Shown here: in pieces, positions 55,982 to 64,000 of the stretch | How the letters are laid out: the number at the start of each line of letters is the position of its first letter | Position numbering within the stretch: position 1 is the stretch's first letter | Assembly (NCBI GenBank): GCA_049487715.1 | Contig: CP150549.1 | Coordinates: 186,001 to 250,000, forward strand | DNA: 64,000 nucleotides | Source of the DNA: Pycnococcus provasolii | Taxonomy: Eukaryota; Chlorophyta; Pseudoscourfieldiophyceae; Pseudoscourfieldiales | Direction of reading: 5' to 3' | The notes under the pieces: model-generated | What the model was told of the DNA's origin: nothing | What the model saw: the letters and a program-made list of their open reading frames with translations, nothing else | Databases searched by the model: none | Program-made: the position numbers and the translations under genes

Positions 55982-56943
55982 CCATCCCACGCGTCCGACG
56001 TCCGTCATGGCCGAAGCTCCACAAGAAGGCTATGGCAAGGCCAGGAGGGGGCGACGGAGGAGGAGGAGAGGAGAGGCCAGCCCGAGTGGTCCCGAGAACG
56101 ACAACGAACCGGCTGGTTCTGCACTGCTTACAGTAGACTTCCTTGGAGCTTGTGTGTTGCAGTGCAGTGCTGTGTTGTGCCCGATCAGCGTTGTAGTGTA
56201 CCCGGTACATAGTGTGCTCACTTCCCTCATCACTGCTCCTCGAGAGTGAGAGGGAGTGGAGACGTTCCCTCGGGTGGCCTGATCATCGGCCATTGGGATT
56301 GGGAGGGTTGCGGCCGTGTTGCCCACCTGGTAGGGGGTTGCCCCCTTCCTTCTAACCTTAGCTTCGGATCCCAGTATTCTTCAATCTCAGTACATTCCTA
56401 CTCGCGAGTTAACAGTGAGACAGAATCCCCCATGTACGTGACTACATGTGTCCCATGTGTCCATGTCACATGTGTAAGGCGGCCATGTGCACTACAGTAG
56501 AGAACTATGTACCTGGCTGCTACCCTTACAGCCTTAGCTGGAGAGTGGCTGTGGCTGCCTGCCTGGTAAAAGTTCCCACACAACACAACACAACATGATG
56601 CCCGATGGGATACAGTAGCTCCTCAATCAATAGTCTACGATAGTCTACAGTAATGAGAAGGCTCCCCATGCGAATTCAATGAGACTTCACCAATGAGGAG
56701 CCTTTCCTTCCAATGATTCCCTTCCCTTCCCTGAATGCGCTCCCTTCCGCGTGAGACGGGAAGGGAAGGAAGGGAAGGGAAGGGAAGGCAACGCGGAAGG
56801 ATGGATGGGCTCTGCAGGCTTGGCCGCGCCTCCCAAGGGAAGTCCGAACCTTCCCTCCCTCCTCGCCTCTGCGAATTTCAAAATCGCGCCAACAGCTCGC
56901 TCCGCACAACCTTACCTTACCTTGGTGGTGTAAGGTGTCAGCC
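55982..56943. other. Divergent intergenic region of about 960 bp
   Basis: Contains (GGGAA)n at about 56758-56788 facing an upstream ttccc run (56708-56731). The flanking cccttccgcgt (56741-56751) and acgcggaagg (56790-56799) form an imperfect inverted repeat. The plus-strand frame through 55990-56249 lacks an ATG-supported, coding-like product. No RNA gene found. Confidence 0.45.
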
Positions 56944-58800
56944 ATGGCCTCTCCCCCTCCCTCCTTGTCTCTCAACCTCATGCCGACTTCTTGTGGCTTG
57001 GTACGCACCGCTTGTAACAAACCGGAAGATGATGAGGTGACGCCGCGGCAAGTAAGGCCAGTCAAGCACGGCCAAGAAATCAAGAAACAAACTGCGCGTG
57101 TCGGAACTCCAGTCACGCCCAACGCGCCGTTCGACTTCCCGCAGTCCGAGGCGGGATCAAACAGAACAACGCCTGCAACGCCGAAACTGGCGACGGGACA
57201 GTCGTCGTCGTCGTCGTCGTCGTCGTCAAAGAAACATTTGAGCACGGGAGGAAAAGCCAAGGCGGCCGCACTGACGGCTTCCCCCTCCACGCGCAGACCG
57301 ACGCGCGCGCTCTTTGGAGTCTCGCAGCAGGAGGCGGAGCAGAGACAGGCAAGGATGGAGTGGACGACGGCAGACGCGGCACTGAGGCACAAGACGCGCG
57401 CCCTCGAAGGCGGAAGCGTACCCGGGCACGGCGTTGCCGAACTACTTGCTCCCGCGTACATGATGGCGGAGGAAATGCAAGATGACCGCAACGGCCTCCG
57501 TGGACAGCTCGCTGAGGGTGCCGCGTGCCTGCGCGCAAATCTCGCGTGCTTTGCGGAACACCTGGAGATCCAGACGGACGAGAATACCAGGCGGGACCTG
57601 CTGGAGGCGAGCGGCGCGCAGATGGCTGAGTTCAGGCAGCTGCAGCACGCGGCAGTGGATGACCTTCGCGTCGAGGAGGAGGCACTTACGCGCGAGCTCG
57701 CGCTGTTCGCTGAGCGAATGGCGAGCCCGGAGTGGGAGGCACCCGCGCTCGCCGGAGCGTCAGGCGCGGCGGTACCGACACCGTCTCCGCACTACGTCGC
57801 GTACTCACCTCAGCCGACGCCGACGTCGTCGCGGCCATCTTCACGTGTTCGCGGCTACGGACCGTGCCGCACTCCCGTCTCCCCTGGCGACGCGCCCCCG
57901 GAGGTTGTGGCGGTGGAGGAATTCGAGGAGCTGAACGGACGGTACGGTGGGTGGGACGAGGCTGACCACCGGCGGTTCAAAAAAGCGCTGACCCGCGCGG
58001 GAGAGGATCACCGCCGCGTGCTGCCATTCGCGGAGGAGGCGCTTCCCGAGTTCTCGACGGCGGCCATTGAAGCTCACATCGCATGGGACTTTGAGCACGA
58101 GGAGCTCCTCACGCGTCGCCGTGCGGCGATCCAGCTGTGGCGAATGCGACGCGAGGAGCAGAAGCACTCGCTTTCAGCTGCCGATGCGGCAGCCGCATCT
58201 CCCGCAGCCGCGCGTGCAGAGCGTCAGGCTGCAGCCCTGGAGAAGGAGGCTGGGCAGCTCAGGAGAGAGGAGGAGCGAGCGGCTCTTGCTGAGTGGCGCG
58301 ACAAGAAGGCAAAGGCGGCGATTGCGATTGCGGAGGCTGCGGAGGCTGCGGAGGTGGCTCGCGCGGAGAAAAAGAAGGCGGAGGCGGCGCGACGCCGAGC
58401 GCAGAATCTTGCGGCTCTCGAGGAGCACAAGATTCGCAAGGCTGCCGCGGATGAGGCGCGCAGGCATGCTTTAGTGTCCGAGGATGAGCCACCTCCCACG
58501 CGTCCAGCCAGCAGGGGAACGCTCGATGCGCTGCATGCTCGAAATCTGCGCATCATGGAGAAGCGCAGGTTGGCGGCAAGTGCGAAGGATCGCGAGCGAG
58601 AGGCGCGGGAGCAGAGGCTTCGCCGGGCGAGCGCGAGCGTGCAGGACCTTCCGAGCGATCCAAGCCGCCTGCTACGCCCCACTAAATCTGCGCAAATGCG
58701 TGCGGAGCGAGTTGTTGACGTCGAGAGGAAGGCGAAGAGCTTCTTCATGGGCGCGGAGAGGCAGCAGAGGGCTGTGCCTGCGTGGCGCGCGAAACAGTAA
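56944..58800 (+). CDS. CCDC112: CCDC112-like centrosomal/ciliary coiled-coil protein
   Basis: 618 residues from MASPPPSLSLNL. The N-terminus is disordered. Helical segments lie around 130-260. A signature block at about 325-400 reads LNGRYGGWDEADHRRFKKAL, PFAEEALPEFSTAAIEAHIA, WDFEHEELLTRRRAAIQLWR. This matches the conserved part of CCDC112 (NGxxGGWDxxDHxxF ... W ... ER...I..W). The remainder is a long Ala/Glu/Arg coiled coil ending in basic helices (RIMEKRRLAASAKDREREAR). CCDC112 is a centriolar-satellite or basal-body component found in ciliated organisms, consistent with B9D1 in the same window. The ATG is the second codon option after a GTG. Confidence 0.72.
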   Translation: MASPPPSLSLNLMPTSCGLVRTACNKPEDDEVTPRQVRPVKHGQEIKKQTARVGTPVTPNAPFDFPQSEAGSNRTTPATPKLATGQSSSSSSSSSKKHLSTGGKAKAAALTASPSTRRPTRALFGVSQQEAEQRQARMEWTTADAALRHKTRALEGGSVPGHGVAELLAPAYMMAEEMQDDRNGLRGQLAEGAACLRANLACFAEHLEIQTDENTRRDLLEASGAQMAEFRQLQHAAVDDLRVEEEALTRELALFAERMASPEWEAPALAGASGAAVPTPSPHYVAYSPQPTPTSSRPSSRVRGYGPCRTPVSPGDAPPEVVAVEEFEELNGRYGGWDEADHRRFKKALTRAGEDHRRVLPFAEEALPEFSTAAIEAHIAWDFEHEELLTRRRAAIQLWRMRREEQKHSLSAADAAAASPAAARAERQAAALEKEAGQLRREEERAALAEWRDKKAKAAIAIAEAAEAAEVARAEKKKAEAARRRAQNLAALEEHKIRKAAADEARRHALVSEDEPPPTRPASRGTLDALHARNLRIMEKRRLAASAKDREREAREQRLRRASASVQDLPSDPSRLLRPTKSAQMRAERVVDVERKAKSFFMGAERQQRAVPAWRAKQ

Positions 58801-58861
58801 CACATCCGGATTAAACTCGTTTTCAGCGTCGTTACAAGGATCACGCGTCGCGTCGTCGTGC

Positions 58862-59521
58862 CTACTGCAAGTCCGCAAGCGTTCCTGCCTGCGTTTCATC
58901 CGCCTTTTTGCGCAGTGCCTCGGCAGCGTATCCCACCTTGCCCGGCACAGCCTTGACGGCGAACGCGAGCTTGCTCGCGGGCTGGTTAATCAACCTGGCA
59001 ATTGTGGCAATGAGGTCCGCCTTAGACGGCAGGTCCTCGACGGTCTTGAGCTGCTGTGGGGAGAGCTTCTGTCCCTCGAGCAAGCCCGCGTTGAAGTCGC
59101 GCTCGATATCCCGCGCCTTGAGATCCTTTTGGAGTTCCTTGAACGGCTTAATGGCGCTCTTGAAGTCGGAACCCACGAAGATCCACGTGTTGGTTCCCGT
59201 GGCAACTTCGCCGAGTCCGTCCCACCCTTCGGTTTCAGAGGCTGCGCGGCGCACGAGCGTGTTTTTCACAACCATGACTTCGGTGTCGTCCTTCATGGCG
59301 CGCCTGAATTCCATCATATTTTTCACGGAGACGTCGGAGTGGTCGAACGAAAGCACGAGAGTGGACTGTTCGAGTGCGCTTTTGAGTTTATCCACCTGCT
59401 CCGCCTTGCGTTCTTTCGTGAGTGCCATGCACACGACACCGGGTGTTCCCCGAGCTCTCTGTGTGCGAAGAGTAGGCACCCCTGAGCGCAGAGGCGCGCA
59501 GCGCGAGGGAGAGGCGAGCAT
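58862..59521 (-). CDS. rpl10: Plastid large-subunit ribosomal protein uL10 (L10)
   Basis: 219 residues. The first 35 or so (MLASPSRCAPLRSGVPTLRT, then RGTPGVVCMA) form a chloroplast transit peptide with a VxC-A type cleavage site. The mature part is bacterial-type uL10: ALTKERKAEQVDKLKSALEQ, TLVLSFDHSDVSVKNMMEFR, VMVVKNTLVRRAASETEGW, TWIFVGSDFKSAIKPFKELQ and DLPSKADLIATIARLINQPA. uL10 anchors the L7/L12 stalk that recruits translation factors. Nuclear coding and targeting indicate a primary-type plastid. On this strand TGTAA occurs at 58832-58836, just beyond the stop. Confidence 0.92.
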   Translation of the reverse strand: MLASPSRCAPLRSGVPTLRTQRARGTPGVVCMALTKERKAEQVDKLKSALEQSTLVLSFDHSDVSVKNMMEFRRAMKDDTEVMVVKNTLVRRAASETEGWDGLGEVATGTNTWIFVGSDFKSAIKPFKELQKDLKARDIERDFNAGLLEGQKLSPQQLKTVEDLPSKADLIATIARLINQPASKLAFAVKAVPGKVGYAAEALRKKADETQAGTLADLQ

Positions 59522-60468
59522 GTAACTAACCTGTATAAAGAGAAAGAAAGAAGACTGAGACGAGAGACCAAGCTCAGAGGAAAGAGCAGAGGCAGAGTCT
59601 CCGAGATTCGGCAAAGCGGCGGTGATTCACAACACAAGGCTGATGGCGTCGGAGGAGGGAGGTTGTAGGATCTTTTTCGGGTGGCGGTCTCCCCGGAGAG
59701 GTGTTCGTGGCTCGAGAGCGAGGGTTGTGGATAGAGCCTCCACACGAACCGGTATCCTCCCGGGGGTATCCTTCCCCCCGGGGGACGTTTCCTTTGGGTT
59801 GGCGCCAGATCCACGGGACCTACCTTCTTGGTTGGGTAGGGATTTCCAATGCGGGGTTTGTGTCTTTTTTGGTTAGGGGTTGCCCTTGCCCCTCGATGCT
59901 TCCTGTGCTGTGCACTCGTAGTGTACTGTATGCAAGTTGAGCCTCAAAACGCAATCGGTCAGAATTTGGTCAGAATTCAGTGACCTTGGGGGGAAAAAGA
60001 TGACCCAAAGATGGTCGGAGCAAAAGGTCGGACCAGATGCCAGAGGGAGGGTGGTCTTTCTCCGTTTCTGACCAATCCCCCCGACCTTTTGCTCCGACCA
60101 AATCCCCCCCGAGGGGCGGGGCGAGGGCTCGAGCAGTAGTCGGGGTTCAGCACAGCATGAGCAAGGGCTACCTATGCGGGGTTTGACCGTTGAACCCCGA
60201 GGCCCCTTAAGGCGTTGTTAAAATTGTCAACCAACCCCACAGTGACACAGTCTGACAATAGGTAGAGCGTTTGGTTTGTTGTTGACATTTCCCCCGTCCC
60301 CCTTTTTGTTTTCAGCAGCTGTCAGGGGATTACCATTTTACCTCCCCTTGCTGTCTTCCCTCTCTTCTCCGCCCGCCTGCTTCCCACTCGCACTCGCACT
60401 CGCACTCGCACTCGCACTCATTCTCCTGCGCACATTCTATTCTGTGTCTTGCGTGTACACCCCGAGGG
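59522..60468. other. Divergent intergenic region with a long inverted repeat
   Basis: 950 bp between uL10 and ASPM. It contains the inverted repeat at 60013-60099, C/G homopolymers, and (ctcgca)n at 60387-60417 ahead of the ASPM ATG. No ORF or RNA gene is supported. Confidence 0.5.
60013..60099. repeat. 19-bp perfect inverted repeat (MITE-like)
   Basis: ggtcggagcaaaaggtcgg (60013-60031) and ccgaccttttgctccgacc (60081-60099) are exact reverse complements, 49 nt apart. The similarity extends outward imperfectly (ggggggaaa... and ...aaatcccccc). A foldback element, MITE remnant or cruciform are possible. Confidence 0.85.
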
Positions 60469-63400
60469 ATGACGACTCATAATCTTGGGGGGTCCCACGT
60501 TCGTGCGTTTGGCGTCGACATCTCAAACACGCCAAAAACTACCACGCAGATTGGGGGCGGTCCTTTGCATTCCCATTCCAACAAGAAGGGCAGCAGCAAT
60601 TCTCGTTCTTTACAACAACCTGGGGTAAAGCTTTTGTTTGGATCGCCAAACGATACAACAAATCGTGCTGCTGCTGCTGCTGCTGCTGCTCATGAAGACA
60701 CAAACCTAGCCTCGGAAGAAGATACGCCAACGCTTATCCTGACATGGCCGGCACTCGCAACGCCGTGGGTGGACTTTGGACGCACAGCCAACTACGCCAA
60801 AAAAACGCTGCACATACAAAACCCGTCGTCGACACAACCGCAGGTGGTCTGCGTGGATGTCGGAAACAAGGCAAAAGCGTCGGGATTCGACGTCGTCGGC
60901 GCGAGAGAGCTCGAGGTGGCGCCGAACGGTACCGTCAACGTCACGCTCGCATGGACGCCGACGTACGACGCCGCGGATGCCAGCAAAAATAACCTCAAGG
61001 AACTCGTGTACGTGCAGTGGCAGCAGCTCGACGAGGAGGGCGATGTCGTCAACAACCGACGACTCGAAATCAAAGTGTGCGGTGTCGCCGCGGGAGCTTC
61101 GCCGCGTACCGCAAGGCGCGTCACGCGATCCATGGCGCGCAGCGCAGCGGGTGCAAATTCGCCACCGGTGGCGGCGGCACTGGGCAAGAGACGCATGCCT
61201 GCAGTCACCTCCTTGTCCAGAAAGACAACATCAGCAGCAGCCAAGAAGCAGGCACCGCCACCGCCTTCGCAACAGCAGCAGGAGGCTCCAAGCGCGAAGA
61301 GAAGCAAGGGTGAGATGGGAAGTGCAATTCCAAGGCCGACGTCGACGATTGCAAGGCAGCGATCTGCACCCGTGCCGGTGGCTTCGAAATTGCGACTGAA
61401 GAAGTCACGCAGCAGCACGGCGACCACGTCGTCGTCGTCGTCGTCAGCAACGCGTCAAATTTCAGCATCTCGACCAGCGTTTGGTGCATTCCACGCCGAG
61501 CTGTGGATGCGCAAGCAGGAGCGTGCGTTCGCGGGATGGCTCAACGAAATTCTTGCGCCGCAGAGCTGCTCTGCCACCACGCAGACAGCGTCGTCCACGG
61601 AGGCGGCACCTTCGGCGCATGCCACTGCCATGTCCCATCGTCGTCTCGTGGCAAAGACGAGAGGTCTGTTGTGGCGACTGTACTCGCAGGGAACAGACAC
61701 GCCAGCAAACACGACCGGCATCACGAAAAGCAACGCCTCGTCGATCATCCCACTGCTCCTTCGCATGGAGTCGTCCATCGACAAGCAGCGCCTCGCGCTC
61801 TCCGAGTCCTCCTCACTGATGACCGACATTCGTCTGCGAGACAACGCGCACGCCGGCGTTCTCGCCTACCACCCCTTCTGGCTCAAGTTGGCGCTAGAGG
61901 TGGTCGTGGGCGACGATGCCGCTCGCCTGCGACCAGCTACCGCCGACGAATCCGACGAAGACAGCGCAGCGCACGCGGAGCTCGTGGCATTCGTCAAGCA
62001 TCGTTTCTTCGCAGATCCTGAACTCTCAAAGAACTACCAGAGTGTTCCCGGCGTCGAGAACGGGCTACACAAGGATGGATACGTGGTCGCCCTACGCGCA
62101 CTGGTGCTCAAGCGCGTTCTTCTGCTCGCACTCGTTCTCGATCGAGCCGTGCAGAGCCAGTACAAGCCAATCGGGTGCCCGCCGCTGTTCCGCGTGCAGC
62201 GTCGCAGCGATGACGCCGCGGCTGCCGTGCTACTGAAGCGCTCGTCCGACGTTGTTGTGCAGTGCCTGTCGGAGTCTGTGGCAGGATCTGGCGACGTGCT
62301 TCGCCACCTGAAGGTCAACTTCAAGTACACGCTATCACACGAGCAGACGTCGATCATGGAGGCTAACTTCGCCGTGTCGAATGTTGCGACTGACCTCCGT
62401 GACGGCATGCGACTCTGCAAGCTCGTGGACGCGCTCGCATCGCCGAACCCACCCGCAATGGATGGCGTGAAGTACCCCGCGGACAAGCGTGCCCTCCAGC
62501 TGCACAACGTCAGTCTTGCTCTGGCGTCGTTCAAGGCGTGCGGAAGCTCTGTCGTCTCACCCACGAGCAGCGAGGAAGCTTACGCACGGGAGATTGTCGA
62601 TGGGCATCGCGAGACGACGCTTGCTGTGCTGTGGTCAATCTACGCAGAGCACCAGGTCAGTCGCCTCGTGTGCACGCCTGAAGTATCGCACGACACCCTC
62701 ACCGTTCTTGAGACGTGGATTGCAAGCAAGCACCGCGCCGAAGCGGCAAAGGTTGGAACGGGACTTGCAAGGTACCGGAGTCGCGCGGTGCAGGCTCAAG
62801 AGCGTCAGCAGGCGCACTTGACTGCGCGCCTGCCAAGCTACATCGGGGAGGCTACGATGGAAATCGGAGAATCGTCCGCAAAGGCATTCCACGCAGTCTT
62901 CCAGTGGTTCTACGGGCACAGCCTGCTCACCGGATTCGCGGAAGGTGCATTGCACACCTTTCAGCAGGGATGCGGGGATGGCTACCTCCTTTGCCACGTT
63001 GTCGCGCACTACGCGCCGTCGCTGCTTGATGCGGACGAGGTGTACCGCCCACCTCGCGCTCTTCTACGCATGAAGCTCGCCGAATGGGTTGCATCGGCAT
63101 CTGCGCCAGATGGCATCGGTGCCGTGGGCGACGAAGACGTGTTCGTGTACGGTGCCAACGCGAAATCCGCAACGGAGGATGATGCACCGCTCTCGCCAGA
63201 GCCAGATGTTCCGTTCGTTTTCAATACAGGAAGCGCGGAGGAAGATGCGGCACGCACTGCCGCACACCAGCGTGGGGTTGCACGAAACTTTGCACTGCTT
63301 CGGACCGCATTTGAAACTATGGGCGGTGTGCCATCACACGCGCTTACATCGGACGATGCTTTCGACGGTACGCAGCTCGGTGCAGATGAAAAGGCGGCGG

Positions 63401-64000
63401 CAGTTCTCGTCTCAATGCTCTGCGCACGCCTTCTCGAGGTGTCAAAGGAGCATCGCGCCGCCTGCTGCATGCAGCGCGTGTTCCGGGCCAAGCTTCGCCT
63501 GAAGAGGGCGCCCGGACAGTCAGCCGCACGCCTTCACTTGCACATGTGGCAGGCTGCTGCGGCCGTCATCGAGCGCTTCTGGGTAGGCTACAAGGTGAAG
63601 TGCGCGTTCCGTACTGCACAGCGTGCGGCGGTTGCGATACAGAGTCGCGTGAGATCGTTCCTTGCACAGCGAAAGTACACGCGATTCTGCAGTGCCATGA
63701 TATCTATCCAGAGCCTTTGGCGAGGACAGCTCGCACGCCGCGACTTCATGTGGAACAAGACTGTACCACGCGTGCTCGCGAAGGGTCTACTACGTGCACG
63801 TGCCATGCGCGCGTCGCGTCGCCTTGCCCGACGCACACCTGCGGCGGTGCGAATTCAGACTGCCGCTCGTCGATTCCTTTGCCGTTCACGCTATCAGCGT
63901 CTTACACGAGCCATCACGACACTTCAGCACCTTTGGCGCACGCGTGGAGATACATCTCGTGCAACCTTCATGGAAATGCGCAAATCTGCCGTGATTCTGC
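60469..64000 (+). CDS. ASPM: ASPM-like spindle-pole protein (ASH, CH and IQ domains), 3' end outside window
   Basis: The frame is open from ATG 60469 to the right edge (1177 residues). Residues 1-85 are low complexity with an Ala run. 90-205 form an ASH (ASPM-SPD-2-Hydin) domain: TPWVDFGRTANYAKKTLHIQ, NPSSTQPQVVCV, PNGTVNVTLAWTPTYD. A basic linker follows. About 345-560 is the ASPM-specific helical region (AELWMRKQERAFAGWLNEIL, YHPFWLKLALEVVVG). From about 614 calponin-homology sequence appears (NFAVSNVATDLRDGMRLCKL), with a second CH-like block near 800. From about 990 IQ motifs begin (AAVAIQSRVRSFLAQRKYTR, AMISIQSLWRGQLARRDF, AAVRIQTAARRFLCRSRYQ). ASPM focuses spindle poles and binds calmodulin and katanin. 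An internal segment (61565-62023) is duplicated at 12671-13120. Confidence 0.92.
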   Translation, partial: MTTHNLGGSHVRAFGVDISNTPKTTTQIGGGPLHSHSNKKGSSNSRSLQQPGVKLLFGSPNDTTNRAAAAAAAAHEDTNLASEEDTPTLILTWPALATPWVDFGRTANYAKKTLHIQNPSSTQPQVVCVDVGNKAKASGFDVVGARELEVAPNGTVNVTLAWTPTYDAADASKNNLKELVYVQWQQLDEEGDVVNNRRLEIKVCGVAAGASPRTARRVTRSMARSAAGANSPPVAAALGKRRMPAVTSLSRKTTSAAAKKQAPPPPSQQQQEAPSAKRSKGEMGSAIPRPTSTIARQRSAPVPVASKLRLKKSRSSTATTSSSSSSATRQISASRPAFGAFHAELWMRKQERAFAGWLNEILAPQSCSATTQTASSTEAAPSAHATAMSHRRLVAKTRGLLWRLYSQGTDTPANTTGITKSNASSIIPLLLRMESSIDKQRLALSESSSLMTDIRLRDNAHAGVLAYHPFWLKLALEVVVGDDAARLRPATADESDEDSAAHAELVAFVKHRFFADPELSKNYQSVPGVENGLHKDGYVVALRALVLKRVLLLALVLDRAVQSQYKPIGCPPLFRVQRRSDDAAAAVLLKRSSDVVVQCLSESVAGSGDVLRHLKVNFKYTLSHEQTSIMEANFAVSNVATDLRDGMRLCKLVDALASPNPPAMDGVKYPADKRALQLHNVSLALASFKACGSSVVSPTSSEEAYAREIVDGHRETTLAVLWSIYAEHQVSRLVCTPEVSHDTLTVLETWIASKHRAEAAKVGTGLARYRSRAVQAQERQQAHLTARLPSYIGEATMEIGESSAKAFHAVFQWFYGHSLLTGFAEGALHTFQQGCGDGYLLCHVVAHYAPSLLDADEVYRPPRALLRMKLAEWVASASAPDGIGAVGDEDVFVYGANAKSATEDDAPLSPEPDVPFVFNTGSAEEDAARTAAHQRGVARNFALLRTAFETMGGVPSHALTSDDAFDGTQLGADEKAAAVLVSMLCARLLEVSKEHRAACCMQRVFRAKLRLKRAPGQSAARLHLHMWQAAAAVIERFWVGYKVKCAFRTAQRAAVAIQSRVRSFLAQRKYTRFCSAMISIQSLWRGQLARRDFMWNKTVPRVLAKGLLRARAMRASRRLARRTPAAVRIQTAARRFLCRSRYQRLTRAITTLQHLWRTRGDTSRATFMEMRKSAVIL

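Overview
This is nuclear DNA of a flagellated, plastid-bearing eukaryote, most likely a green alga of prasinophyte type. Four things in the sequence support this. (1) Genes are mostly single-exon, with occasional short GT-AG introns (108, 90, 97 and 273 bp are visible). (2) Two nuclear genes carry green-type transit peptides without an N-terminal signal sequence: plastid ribosomal protein uL10 and a TLDc protein. (3) TGTAA, the usual green-algal polyadenylation signal, lies at or just after many stop codons. (4) Hydroxyproline-rich (SPPPP)n wall-type protein, B9D1, CCDC112 and ASPM genes are present. The species is not identified; TTAGGG-type repeats are unusual for prasinophytes and leave some doubt.

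Layout. 1-6.4 kb: a giant membrane-anchored surface protein on the minus strand, running off the left edge. 6.4-8.5 kb: a 5'-truncated bestrophin-like gene and a coiled-coil gene. 8.9-17 kb: an unusual mosaic. It holds a tandem telobox-Myb gene on the plus strand and, all on the minus strand, fragments of a DEAD-box helicase, an unidentified exon, ASPM, cobalamin-dependent methionine synthase and a Cys-rich zinc finger. These are separated by minisatellites and end in a PGK / glycine-serine repeat / Rrp5-S1 chimera. 17.2-18.9 kb: two candidate double-stranded beta-helix (2OG-oxygenase-like) genes, one of them degraded. 19-24.5 kb: an unknown protein, a plastid TLDc protein, retromer VPS29, a CCCH zinc-finger protein and a secreted proline-rich protein. 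25.3-30.7 kb: a 1783-residue ankyrin / kinase / TIR-like receptor. 31-42.9 kb: an FVE/MSI4-type WD40 protein, U5-40K (with a frameshift), a Kelch protein, B9D1, a large coiled-coil protein and an Ala/Lys/Glu-rich protein. 44-55.3 kb: a secreted eqolisin-like protein, several unknowns, an IQ-MOSC (mARC-like) protein, and a membrane protein with nine tandem copies of an unnamed repeat. 55.3-64 kb: a small two-exon gene, CCDC112, plastid uL10 and the 5' part of ASPM, which runs off the right edge.

Genes alternate strand almost perfectly, so most neighbours are tightly convergent (25-100 bp) or share a divergent promoter. Three divergent promoters contain runs of (CCCTAA)n, and the same window encodes a tandem telobox-Myb protein, the family that binds such DNA. 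The most unusual items are the fragment mosaic with its chimeric PGK gene, the ankyrin-kinase-TIR protein, and the telomere-type promoter repeats. ORF start positions given here are the first ATG, or are explicitly flagged when no ATG was found.
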